64,000 nt of DNA, taken from positions 749,377 through 813,376 of the forward strand of contig NW_004797297.1 of NCBI RefSeq assembly GCF_000002075.1. Reading direction: 5' to 3'. Origin of the DNA: Aplysia californica. Its lineage: Eukaryota > Mollusca > Gastropoda > Aplysiida > Aplysiidae. How positions within the stretch are numbered: position 1 is the stretch's first letter; every line of letters starts with the position of its first letter. Position numbers and translations under genes: made by a program. Shown here in pieces: positions 49,166-60,211 of this stretch. The notes beneath the pieces were generated by a model. The model was not told the DNA's origin, searched no databases, and saw only the letters and a program-made list of their open reading frames with translations.

Positions 49166-52050
49166 CACAGAATTCTACACTTATAGAACGGGAACTGTAC
49201 CACGTGACCTGTGAGGAATTGAAGACCGAAAACAATGGCGTCGTGAGGGCACTATTTATCGTTTTCGGAAGTAACCCTATAGCTTTTAAAGCAAGAGCGG
49301 CTTTTACAAACGAGTGAAAAGTGGAACATTTACTGTCCAGTTTGTAATTTTGAGTTACAGAATTCACTGTGCAACTAGAGATTGGAATTAAGGTTTTAAA
49401 TTGTTGTGTTTTGAAGTGCAACAACAGAAAAAGCAGACATACAGAGTTTATATAGATATATATAAGATCTACAGAACTGAAAAAAATTCATAGCACTTCT
49501 AGCTTCCCACGCACATTTTGCATACGCATATGGCCTACGTAGTTTTTTAGTAGTAAAACTTATTACAAGAAATTTGTTTTACACTGAACATATTTTTTCA
49601 CTAGATCTTATTAATGTTCTCAAAACATGCGTTCAATAATTAACTTTATGTCGCCAGCAGAAGTAGAAAAAAGGACGGACTTGCTTTTAAAAGAGATTTA
49701 GCTCCAGCTATAAACTTTTTAAAAATCTGTAGAAACCATTGACTGGGATTTTTTTTTTTTATATTGGGCTAGTATTTATTAAAGAATTTTCTTTAAAGAA
49801 ATTTCTAGAATAATATAGAACCTATAGATGTGTACAAATGTTTGAAAAAAATACTCATCGGTTAAGACGAATTGATATAGATCTAAGTCATTGTGTAAAA
49901 GTAGGAGAATCTAGATCTAGGTGTTTGATAGTTCAGTAGCCTAGATATTTGATAATAAGTTGCGCATCAAATTTTTGACCGCATGCTACAGTAGTGAAGA
50001 TAGCGTATTATTTTCATCCGAAACATTAATTTCCGCATCCATACACCTTTTTGAGCCTTTATAAGCACATGTAGTCCTACTTTAATTATGTTTTTGTTTT
50101 TGAAAGCATTTTCAATTCCTTTCACTTTCACTTCCCACGCGCGGCACATATAATTATGATTATAATTTAAGATTCCAAATCTGACGAATGTATTATTAAA
50201 TAGGGTATAATGCTGAGTTAGCCAATGCATTGCAATGCGCACTATTATCAATTGATCGAATTGTAACAAGACTTCAATTTGATCCGTAACAAGAGACCAC
50301 TTATTTTTTTATACGTGTTCATGAATGTGTGTTTGTTTACTGTGTGCGGGGATTAAAAATTAAAGATTAAAGATTCCAGATCTGACGAATGTATTTATAA
50401 AATAGCGTAATAGTGCTGGGTTAGCCGATGCCTTGCGATACTTGCTTTTATCAATTAATTGATTTGTAACAGGACTTCGATTTGATCCGTAACAAGACAA
50501 CACTTATTTGTTCTTATACGTGTTTAAAAATGTGTGTTTGTTTACTGTGTGCGGGCATTAAAGATTCCAGGTCTGACGAATGTATTTATTAAATAGCATA
50601 TAGGCCTATAAGGCAGGGGTGTCCAACGCATTGCGATATGCACTTTTATCAATTGATCGAATTGTAACAAGACTTCAATTTGATCCGTAACAAGAGGCCA
50701 CTTATTTTTTATACGTGTTCATGAATGTGTGTTTGTTTACTGTGTGCGGGGATTAAAAATTAAAGATTAAAGATTCCAGATCTGACGAATGTATTTATAA
50801 AATAGCGTAATAGTGCTGGGTTAGCCAATGCCTTGCGATACGCGCTTTTATCAATTAATTGAATTGTAACAGGACTTCGATTTGATCCGTAACAAGACAA
50901 CACTTATTTTTTCTTATACGTGTTCAAAAATGTGTGTTTGTTTACTGTGTGCGGGCATTAAAGATTCCAGGTCTGACGAATGTATTTATTAAATAGCATA
51001 TAGGTCTATAGGGCAGGGGTGTCCAACGCATTGCGATACGCACTTTTATCAATTAATCGAATTGAAACAGGACTTCAATTTGATCCGTAACAACAGACCA
51101 CTTATTTTTTCTTGTTCGTGTTCCAAAATATGTGTTTGTTTACTGTGTGCGGGGATTACAGGGGGACAAGCCCATCCCCTCTACATGTGATCCAGAGTAT
51201 GGGGATACATTTTTCTCAAAATGCACACAGCTCTGAAATCCTTGACCAGTGATCACTCGCCATGGAACTCTTTCTGTTGTGACTGTAGACACAAGTTTCT
51301 TCATTATCACATCTGAATGAGCCTCTCATTCATGCATTAGAAATCACACTCCCAACACACAGAAAATGACTTTGAACATATATTCAGGAAACATATGCCA
51401 GTTCCACTCTTGTTTACTTTGTTTTGCATTATTGGCTTTTATGTGTAAAACAATATTTAGAGGCCTTTTCTGCATTTTTGTGTTTTTGGCAGCATGTACA
51501 ATAGGCCTAGAAATCTATGTATTTTATGTGCAACCGACACATTCTCCAATCGTAGATCTAGTACTAATCAAGACTATATCTAGATACTTTTCCAACAGAG
51601 TTAATGTTCATAATTAGTGTTATTATCAAGTGTATTGTGATTGTGAAGATCTTTAGTAGATCTAGATCTAGTAGTAGATCTAGAGATCTAGATCTATCTA
51701 GATCTAGATCCCATCCCATCCCATCATTAAAAAAACAACAACAAACCAACAATACAGATACAAAAACATTGTAACATTGCCAATTATGACATATTGTTGG
51801 CAGTAAAAATGTACTAGACTATTTCACTATATTTCCTCTTCGAAGAAAGTTTTAAAATACTGATGTAACTTAATGTAAGGTGTCTTCCAAGCCCTACCAC
51901 TAGCATCAGCGTGCATAGCAACGCGAAGCCTCGCTGTGCGGCGCAGCCAAAGGTGCCCTCAACTGGCCGCCATGTTTTAGTTTCAATTCCTCACAGCGAA
52001 TCGGCGATCGCGAAGAGGGAGTTCCGCTTCTATAAGTGTAGAATTCTGTG
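49166..52050. mobile_element. 2885-bp non-autonomous DNA transposon carrying a satellite array
   Basis: An exact 8-bp duplication GGTTTCAT flanks it (49158-49165 and 52051-52058). The first 23 bp CACAGAATTCTACACTTATA+GAA are perfectly inverted at the right end. The inverted similarity continues, with one diverged patch, through CTGTGAGGAATTGAA to GAGGGCAC, about 85 bp on the left and 110 bp on the right. The interior has no transposase; it holds a tandem array at 50171-51160 and an ATCTAG tract at 51650-51712. An 8-bp duplication occurs in hAT, P, Merlin and some MULE elements; the CACAG start does not decide between them. Confidence 0.88.
50171..51160 (+). repeat. satellite-like array, five ~190-209-bp units with dimer order
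   Basis: Unit starts (GATTCCAGRTCTGACGAATG) are at 50171, 50372, 50563, 50772 and 50963. Units 2 and 4 are alike (AATAGCGTAATAGTGCTGGG), as are 3 and 5 (AATAGCATATAGGYCTATAR), so the array is ordered as ~400-bp dimers preceded by a more diverged first unit. Every unit ends TGTGTTTGTTTACTGTGTGC-GGG. It sits in the middle of the 2885-bp transposon. Confidence 0.93.
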
Positions 52051-52079
52051 GGTTTCATAGAGTGGCAGGTCTGAAAATG

Positions 52080-55000
52080 TGCAATCTTCTGTATTGAACT
52101 GTTGTCTTTTGTTGCTAGTCCTTTTCTTCTTTTTGTACCGTTGCCAGAGCTAGGGGAGTTGCTGAGTGGAAGATCTTTATCTCACAGTGCAGTTGATTTT
52201 ACATGCATGGCTGTTTTATCTACATGTAAATCGTAGAATCATCCCTTACCTGACAGGCATCGAAGGTATTCATAATAATATTTATATTTAGTGACTAGAG
52301 TGTTGTAGTCAAAATGTTTCTAAATAAACCCTGTTTTGTTCAGTAGAGTGGGACAGGAAAGTAGTTTTCTTTTTTTTAAAATGCTTTTTATATATTTTAA
52401 AATATTTTAGCTCAATAATCGTGCACTTTAATGTGTTAAAATTTTAAAGTCTTTTTTTCTCCTTGTTGGTTTCCTAGAATGTTTTTGATTTTAGGTTGAG
52501 TGCAATACTGGTTGTGATATTTATCCACTGTGTTCATTTCAGTTTTGTTTGTCACGTTGGTGTATTCCTTCATGATATTTATATCTTTGATTCTTTTGTT
52601 TTAAATATTTTGCTACATGTGTACAAAAACTTTGCTTGTTTTCATCCATTGACTAGTCACTATTGAATTTCAAGTTTTATATATGCTTTTTGCAGTATTG
52701 ATATTGTAAATTTTTATTATTGCCATCCCATGTAAAGTTCTTTTGAATTAAGTTTTCCTTACGCTTTTAATGCCATTTGCAGGATAAAGTAATTGTTTTA
52801 AAATGGTATTGAATATAAAGGATTTCCTACTTTTGCGGTATTGAGAGATAAGAATTCAAAATTTGTATTTTTCGTAGGGAAAATAACTTCGCCGTTGACA
52901 AAGAAAAAGCCTGCGGGTCGGGGGGGGGGGGGGGGGAGGGAGAGAGAAAAGAAGAGTTCAGAAGCTGGAAAAGAAAGACGTCAGAAGAAAGCATGGCGAA
53001 TATGGACTGACTTGAGCTTGTAATTGAGAGAACCAAGGCTTTTTTACAACAATAAACATTGTTTCAGCTCTCTATAAATAAATCATTGATGAACACTGTT
53101 TCATTACTGTTTATATTACTATTAAAATGAAGAAGTCCCTATATAGGTTTTAAATTCTAAAAGGAAGCTTAATGTACTTTTTACCTAGCAGATTCATGTT
53201 TTTAGAATTCTTGAGAAGTTTTTGTCAATATTTGCCTCAGATAATGCCACTAGCATCTATGTCTTCATTTTGTGCTCTAAGACGTTTTTGTGATTTTGAG
53301 CAATTGACGCAAAATATTTGGAGAAACTGAAGTAATGATACATAACCTAGACACTATGTTCATACAAGAGCATGACTTTTTATCTTATTTTGCAATGAAC
53401 TGTATCTTAGCAACTGCAGTGAAATATTTTACTTATGAGGAAAACTCTTAATTTTTATATTTCTAACTTTTAGAGAGGCTGGCAGTCTAGTGCAATGTTT
53501 ACATTTTAATTGGAACTTTATCTCTAGTTGCCGACTTTTAATTTTTTTTCCCACATGTGTGAGACAGACGAATAACTATCTACACAATTCCTCTGTGTTA
53601 TCATGATGAATTGAACTGCACTCTTTTTCCTCATTGATCATAAAGTTCTGCGTTCCATTAAGTGAAAATTGTTTAAATATATGTTGCCAAAAATGCCATA
53701 CTCTGTGCTCATAATGACTTTTGATTATTCCAAAGAAAATCTTTCTGTCCAGTCTCATATGACTCATGTGCGAGGTTGTTCAATGTTTGATGTTACTTAA
53801 TTCATATAGACATCTGTCTGTTTTTTCAGATTACCCTTTACATGTTATGTGTCATTAGGTTGTGGGTTGTTCTGTTTCCTTTTTGACCTAAATTGGGTTC
53901 ACATCTGTTTCTGAACCTAGGCTTGGTGGAGGATTGTGCAAGCTTTGTCTTGTTCAGTCATTCAAAACCCGTGATGCGAGACTAACATGTTCTGAAAGAG
54001 ATGTAAAACCCCAATTGTAGATTGTGTTTGTTTGCCGTCATTCCATAAAGCTTCTCATGTTCTTCTTTCATTTTTGTAAATTCTTATGTTCTAATCTAAT
54101 TTTACATTTGGAAAGTTTTTCAATTAAGATATCCCAAGGGAATTCGAAGAAAAGTATAGCATGATGGCATAGGTGATTGTCTCTTTCTTTGTCAACTTTT
54201 GTATTTTTCTGATACATGTGTCCATGGGCTTTCACTAGAATCATTCATAGTTAGACTGAAATTGATATCACAGGTTTTTACCAAGTTACCTCTTATAAGA
54301 TCTCGTAATAAGCATTAGTTTTATTTAAAACCATTTTTCCCAGTTTTTTTTTTCTATGTGCGTTAAAGCCTATTGTGGAGCTTGAGTCGTTGTCTTTTGC
54401 TGCCTCTGGGAAGGGAACATGAAGGCTACACCCGTTTTAGCCAGGACCATTTGCTCAGGGAACTTGACTCGAATGACTTCATGTGCAGATAGAAGGCACG
54501 CTAGCTTGTCTGTAGGGCTACTTGAAGTGAGGTTCCGAGCAATAGATTAATGTAAAAAGTTGGTGTTAAAACTTGGACTGTTGTTGGTACGTAAGCTTTA
54601 TAGTCTAAAATAGAGACACATTACCCCAATTTGTACTACACAATAATGTTGTACTTGGTCACTGACACAAGGGCAGATTGTCACTTGTGATGAAAGCTCT
54701 TGGAGTGTGGAGTTGGCAACACAGATTTTTAATCTCTTTTATGTTCAACTCATTAACTTTAGTGATCTGGTATTTGGATATTTATTTTATCGTCTCACTT
54801 ATTACCTCAACAAACTAAAGCATTGTTATGGTAAATAAGCTTTCTTTTGAAATCTCAGCCTCTGTTATACAATTTATATTCCATATACATGTATTAACTA
54901 TTTTTGGCTTATCATGCTACTGTACATTTTTTTTGGTTCTGTAACCTTGTTGTTTATGAGTCAAAGATTGAGCAGCAGTTTCGTTCTAAATATGAACTTT

Positions 55001-55810
55001 CTGGCATTTTGGTGTCCTTATTTTTGCTGTAACATGAAACATAAATTTAATGTCAGTTACATGTTGGACTATGGATGTGGGGTGGAGAAAAGGGAGGGGG
55101 TTGACATTTGAAGACATATGCCTTGTTATACGCTAGAGGCATTGATATTGAAAATGAAAAATAAAATGGACCAGAATAACATCTGACAGTGGTTCATCAG
55201 AGGAGGATCGATACATTCCTTTTTTACTGTGAAGTGAAAGGATTTTGAGAATCTGCACATGGATTGAAATAGAATGCATTCCTGAAGGCTCGTTTTGGTG
55301 CTTTTTATAACATTTTTATTGCTTCTCCATTAAATATTTTCCTCTTTCTTTTTACTTTACATGATATTGTAAGCTTTTATTCGGGTACATTAAAAATTTC
55401 ATGATGAACAGTTAAACAAGTTTTTGTATTTATTTGTCTGTTCTCATCATGTCCTATGCTCTCCACCAGTTTGGGTTTAAAAGGATTCCTGCATTCAAGA
55501 AGGAGAAGTGATCAGGAAAAAAAAAATGAAGAATCCCCATTCTAAAAAAAAAAATCCACAGGAAAAGTAGAAAATGGATGTCTGGCCATTCCAGTGCTTT
55601 CCAATGGTGAAATGTTTCAGTTGTGTGTGCAGTTATAGTAGGCCTAATTATACTTTTCTTACTACTAATAGATTGCATTTGTTTTGGGCATACTATCTCT
55701 ACTTTAAATTAAAGGAGGGATTATTTGCTTACAGTTTTATTTGTATCTTTCTGGGAAGCATCAGTGGAAGTTGTTATTTTACTGTCCTTCAGAAACCAAC
55801 ATAGCTTGCA
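52080..55810. other. gene-free AT-rich interval
   Basis: No exon or RNA gene recognised. A G run of about 17 lies near 52920 and is followed by a GA-rich patch. AATAAA strings near 53049 and 53078 could be poly(A) signals of an unseen transcript, but nothing links them to a gene. Confidence 0.35.
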
Positions 55811-55814
55811 TGGC

Positions 55815-55970
55815 TTTATACAAAACCTTTCACTGTCTCAACGGGGTACCCTTTCCCATTTGGGTGAAGTGAGGAAAATTAGTGTAAATAAAAGTATCTT
55901 TTTCAAGGAAACTTCAGATTCGAGTCTAAGTTTGGCTGTTTGGCCACTTGGCAAATAACCCTCTATATGT
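55815..55970 (-). mobile_element. old copy of the inverted-pair SINE family
   Basis: GGGGTACCCTTTCCCATTTG, GGTGAAGTGAGGAAAATTAG and CGAGTCTAA correspond in order to the body and B-box complement of the minus-strand copy at 59889-60208. Strongly diverged and truncated. Confidence 0.55.
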
Positions 55971-56519
55971 AGGGATATACATTAATCTGATGTAGTTCAT
56001 TCTTAAATTTTGGCTTGTCAATTCTGGCTTCTCTCTTTCCTTTTTCTTTTTTTACTTTGACGGAGTCAAATGCTTTGCTTTTATTAGACTAAATGTACAT
56101 CTTATGTTTGTGTGAAGCAACTCACTCCGAATCTAAATCAGTCAGTCAAGCTTTCTGAAAACAATTATCGTACTTCGTGTTTATTAGGTATCAAGATATT
56201 TTAGTAAAATCAGTTGGTCTACTGAGATATATTCCATACAGCGTCTGTATTAACAGATGGATGCACAAGCATTTGGCTTCTTATGTCATCTAAATGTGTT
56301 AATTAATGTGGGTTTAAGTTTAAGACGTTTCCAATGTTTTTAATATACTGAGAAAGGGAAAGTGAAGAAGGTGGAAGCGGAAAAACCTTGAGACATGTGG
56401 AGTGGAGGGTAAGGTATCAACACACACTAGAAATTCTTTTGTTTTTTGTTGCATAATACTCTAAAAAGTTTTGTGGTTCTGTAGTTCAACATTTACTTTG
56501 CATCCTATACACAGTGTCT

Positions 56520-56905
56520 GAAAATGCTTTTTAAAAAAAAAGTTGAAAGTGAACAAGCTGTGGCCCGATTGATCACATACCTAAATAACAAGGTCATAGC
56601 AAGAGCTAGAATCCTTACAGCAAGTAAGACTGGAATGGTCAGCGTTGCGGCGGCAGGCGGAGCCATGGCAAACGAAATGGGAAGCCACAGTCAACGTGTG
56701 AGGGCATTTAAAGGTTCTTGTTATCGATGTGGTGGACCACATATGGCTAAGTTTTGTAGTCATCGTGAGGGAGGTGGCGGTGAACAGCAAACCTTGCAAA
56801 CCCTGACGAGAAACGAAGGTGCAGGTGAACCCCCTCCCAGGCGGTATCCTGATCGAGTCAGGAAAACCCCCGGTTGGTTGGTGGACTATGAAACTCAGTA
56901 AATGA
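56520..56905 (+). mobile_element. LTR-retrotransposon fossil (Gag-like zinc knuckle), broken
   Basis: A 125-residue frame contains a CCHC-type knuckle (CYRCGGPHMAKFC) as in Gag proteins, and ends with RRYPDRVRKTPGWLVDYE, a motif I associate with Ty3/gypsy-type polyproteins. Nothing like reverse transcriptase or integrase is present, so only a remnant survives. Related sequence may continue to about 57330. Terminal repeats were not identified. Family assignment is tentative. Confidence 0.5.
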
Positions 56906-57339
56906 AGTAATCAAGTGTACAAAGTGTAGATAGCGTTGAACCATGTCCTGTTCGCACGTTGAAGAACTAAATTTTGTTTTGTTTGATCTTGAGATCACGG
57001 GGGCGTGTGGTTAGCTGTGTGATTCTCGGGAAAGTAGTCGAGTACGGTTGACATTGAAGAAACCAAGGACAGGCCGAGGCGTGAGCCACGGACTTTTGAA
57101 GACTGCGTGAGTAGCGGTCGAGGCGCAGCGCAGAGAGTTGCGACGAGTCAGTGCAAGTTGGATCGCTACATGAGGTGGGTGTGTGTAGTAAAACCGTATG
57201 CATGTATAGTTAAACTACACTAACGCTCCTCTGGGACCCTGGGGATCCTAGGCTGTGTTCACTGAAGCACGAACCGACCCATTCTCACGAAGGGGTTAAC
57301 AGTAGGGCTCTGTACAGCAGAAATCAGTGGCAGTGAGTT

Positions 57340-58736
57340 GTAGTACACTACGTATTACGTGATATGACCAAGTTTGATAACTATTTGGGTATGCATTCTG
57401 TACAACAAGCTATTTTAATCCAACTTTTGTCACACGGTCAGAAATGTTTTTGTTCTCTTTCTTTTTTTTCTCTTTGATAAAAATATGATTTGAAATTAAG
57501 CTTAATCCCAGACCTGTTATACCTGCAACACATCTCCATCACTCAATAGCTGGTGAATAAGGCCCAGAACCATGGCTCAGTGTCTGTGTGTCTTCCTCTG
57601 GGTAGAGTCAGACTCCTTTGCTATATCGTGTACTTGTTTGGTTGTGGAATCCAACATAACAGCCACTCAATCTATAGCATAATTCACTGTTGAAAGAACT
57701 AAAGTTGGTTGAAATGATAAATACAAAGAAACGTTCAAATCACTAAAACAGTCTTTATGATGTGAGATAATTACAAGAGATATTTTCATTCACTTCATTT
57801 TGGTATGGTAAGTTTTTCTAAGACCAGACGAAGTTCTCATTTTCACAAAAGAAAAGAATGACAATAAATTTTTTGTTTCACCAGTAAATGATCCCTCCAT
57901 TATTTGTACCATGGTGAAGGAATGAAAAAGCAAATAAAGATAGACATGTGTAATAACAATATTTTCAAAAGAATCATTTATGTACATAAAATATTATTGA
58001 AGAAAATGAGCCATAACATACACGTAAATGAGAAGCATGCAATGGATAACAATTATAGTGAAATATCATTATTCTACTTTGTTTAGGAATGAATAGCGTA
58101 ATTCAAAAGCAAGACTTAGGAATTATCTTAGCTTCATAAGCCACATACTAAAGGATCACACCTCATGGGTAACAATCTAGCTGCTCTCTGTGCAGACAGA
58201 AAGATCTGAGGAGAAATCAAAACTTTAGTATTGCAATCTATGGCAACGTTAATTTGATATACCAACAGTGCAAATGAGAACTATAGTTGAATGATTGGTG
58301 AAATATTGTTTTTCTTTGGTTGTAAAAGTCATGATATTAATGAATAATCCAGGATAATAATCAAGCACAATCATAAGTAGGACAATTTTACAGGGAGAGT
58401 TGTTTAAGCCTCTTACAGCAAAATAGTGCGTGTACCTAGACTCATATTGACTAAATTATGTAAAATTCTATTTTATGTGTCTTCGACATTGTGATAACAT
58501 CGGATAAGTGACATCAGGTAAATTTATCAGGAGAAAGAAATAAACTGATTTATTAAAAGGACAGCTTTGAGCTATCTGATTTTCATTCTGTTGAAAAAGT
58601 CTACTCTTGGTAATTTATTTCAATATTAATTTTTATTCAACATAATAGGACACTTGCTTTGAAGAAAACGTTTCGTGAAAAAAAGCAATATCTAAAATTT
58701 TGTACTTATCCAATCTTATCACGATGGCAACAATGT

Positions 58737-58803
<67 letters not shown>

Positions 58804-59390
58804 TGAGTGAAAGCGTGTGTGAAAGCGCGTGTGTGTGTGTGTGTGAGTGTGTGTGTAGTTTTACGCCAAAATACAACATAGGGCCTATCCATTTTTCTGG
58901 TAAAAAAAAAAAGGAAAACTTTGTTCTTCATCCATTTACTGAATAACTTGAGCAACGTACACTGTCTGTTTTTTTTTCTTTGAATAGCAGCTTCTCAACT
59001 TTGCTCAGATTTAAAAAAATAATAAGCTACCTATATGCTTCAAGTTCATCATATAGGGGCAACTTTTAAACATGAGAAACATTAATGCATTATTATATCA
59101 CTTACAATAATTAGAAACGGAGAGACACACCAGCAAACTTTTGTCGATCTCAAGCGAAGTCACATGGCTTCAGGAAGGAACTTAATTGGCAAGTAGACAG
59201 TATGTTGTGCTTTGTGAATAAGGTTGACCACTTTTTGTCACACTTTGTAAAAAAAAGCATATATCTTACTGCAGTTCTTTAGAGGAAAATGGAGGTTTGA
59301 GAAAAAAAGAAGTTGACCCTGGAATATGCCTCACCTTTCTAGATACGACGGTCCTAGCTTTGACCTAACTTTAAAAAATGGTGTTTGTTG
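57340..59390. other. gene-free interval
   Basis: AT-rich sequence without recognised exon or RNA gene, apart from the (GT)n tract at 58735-58856. Confidence 0.4.
58735..58856 (+). repeat. (GT)n microsatellite
   Basis: About 60 bp of pure GT, then GAGT, GAAAGC and further GT blocks. The open frames here are repeat artefacts. Confidence 0.97.
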
Positions 59391-59397
59391 CCTTTTG

Positions 59398-59730
59398 TGG
59401 CGTCGGTGGCCTAGTGGTTAGGCTCCCGGACTCGCAACCGTAAGGTCGTGGGTTCGAATCCCGTCAAGGGTCCGACGTTGTGTCCTTGGGAAAGGCACTT
59501 TACACGAATTCTCCTCACTTCACCCAGGTGGGAATGGGTACCCAGATATAGACAGCGAAAGATCTTGTCAGTTTGTTAGTGTTTGAGCGCTTAATCGGCT
59601 GCTCGCACTGTATGCTTCCCGGGAAGCTGAGAATGTTTCGGAGTGTTCTATGGTCTGCTGGGGTAATAATATAGTGTAAAGCGCATAGAGCCTGCTGTTG
59701 AGCGGGGATATGCGCTATACAAATGCTATC

Positions 59731-59790
<60 letters not shown>
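59398..59790 (+). mobile_element. tRNA-derived SINE, full copy (left arm of inverted pair)
   Basis: tRNA head with A box TGGCCTAGTGGTTAGG and B box GGTTCGAATCC, then a body with CTTTACACGAATTCTCCTCA and CATGCTTCCCGGGAAGC-like blocks, a 3' part GTAAAGCGCATAGAGCCTGC..GCGCTATACAAATGC and an (ATT)n tail (59732-59790). This is a different family from the tRNA-Glu-like SINE. Confidence 0.9.
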
Positions 59791-59791
<1 letters not shown>

Positions 59792-59888
59792 TTTGTCGTC
59801 AAACTGTTCATGTATACTTCAGTTCACACCTTAGTGTCACTTTTTAGATGAAAGCATAGATCTTCAGATCTCAAAATTTAAACAAAGG

Positions 59889-60208
59889 TAATAATAATAA
59901 TAATAATAAATAGCATTTGTATAGCGCATATCCCCGCTCAACAGCAGGCTCTATGCGCTTTACACTATATTATTACCCCAGCAGACCATAGAACGCTCCG
60001 AAACATTCTCAGCTTCCCGGGAAGCATACAGTGCAAGCAGCTGATTAAGCGCTCAAACACTAACAAACTGACAAGATCTTTCGCTGTCTATAGCCGGGTA
60101 CCCATTCCCACCTGGGTGAAGTGGGGAAAATTCGTGTAAAGTGCCTTTCCCAAGGACAAAACGTCGGGCCCCTGACGGGATTCGAACCCACGACCTTACG
60201 GTTGCGAG
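59889..60208 (-). mobile_element. same SINE family, opposite orientation (right arm)
   Basis: Minus-strand copy with its (ATT)n tail at 59889-59910 and its truncated tRNA head ending at 60208, inside the anticodon region. Roughly 95% identical by eye to 59398-59731. The two tails face each other about 100 bp apart. Confidence 0.9.
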
Positions 60209-60211
60209 GTA

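Larger units (their letters stand above)
48124..52073. mobile_element. outer TIR element (about 1.06 kb without insert), split by a 2.9-kb transposon
   Basis: The ends CAGACCTGCCACTC (48124-48137) and GAGTGGCAGGTCTG (52060-52073) are a perfect 14-bp inverted repeat, flanked by AAAATG at 48118-48123 and 52074-52079 (6-bp duplication). Both flanks of the insert carry several copies of ATCCCGATTTT in one orientation (48138-48255 and 49104-49155). Without the insert and its duplication the element is about 1057 bp and non-coding. End sequence and duplication length match the element at 24802-25822, so they are probably one superfamily (IS3EU- or Dada-like, by duplication length only). Confidence 0.82.

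Noticed and set aside
50614-51027. CAGGGGTGTCCAAC, a string like hAT transposon ends, in array units 3 and 5
   Set aside because: It is the B-type variant of a position occupied by a related but different string in A-type units, with no inverted partner or duplication.
59398-59470. tRNA-like sequence with good A and B boxes
   Set aside because: It continues directly into a SINE body with an (ATT)n tail and has a second copy in inverse orientation, so it is a SINE head and not a tRNA gene. The same applies to 16035-16110 and 22202-22276.
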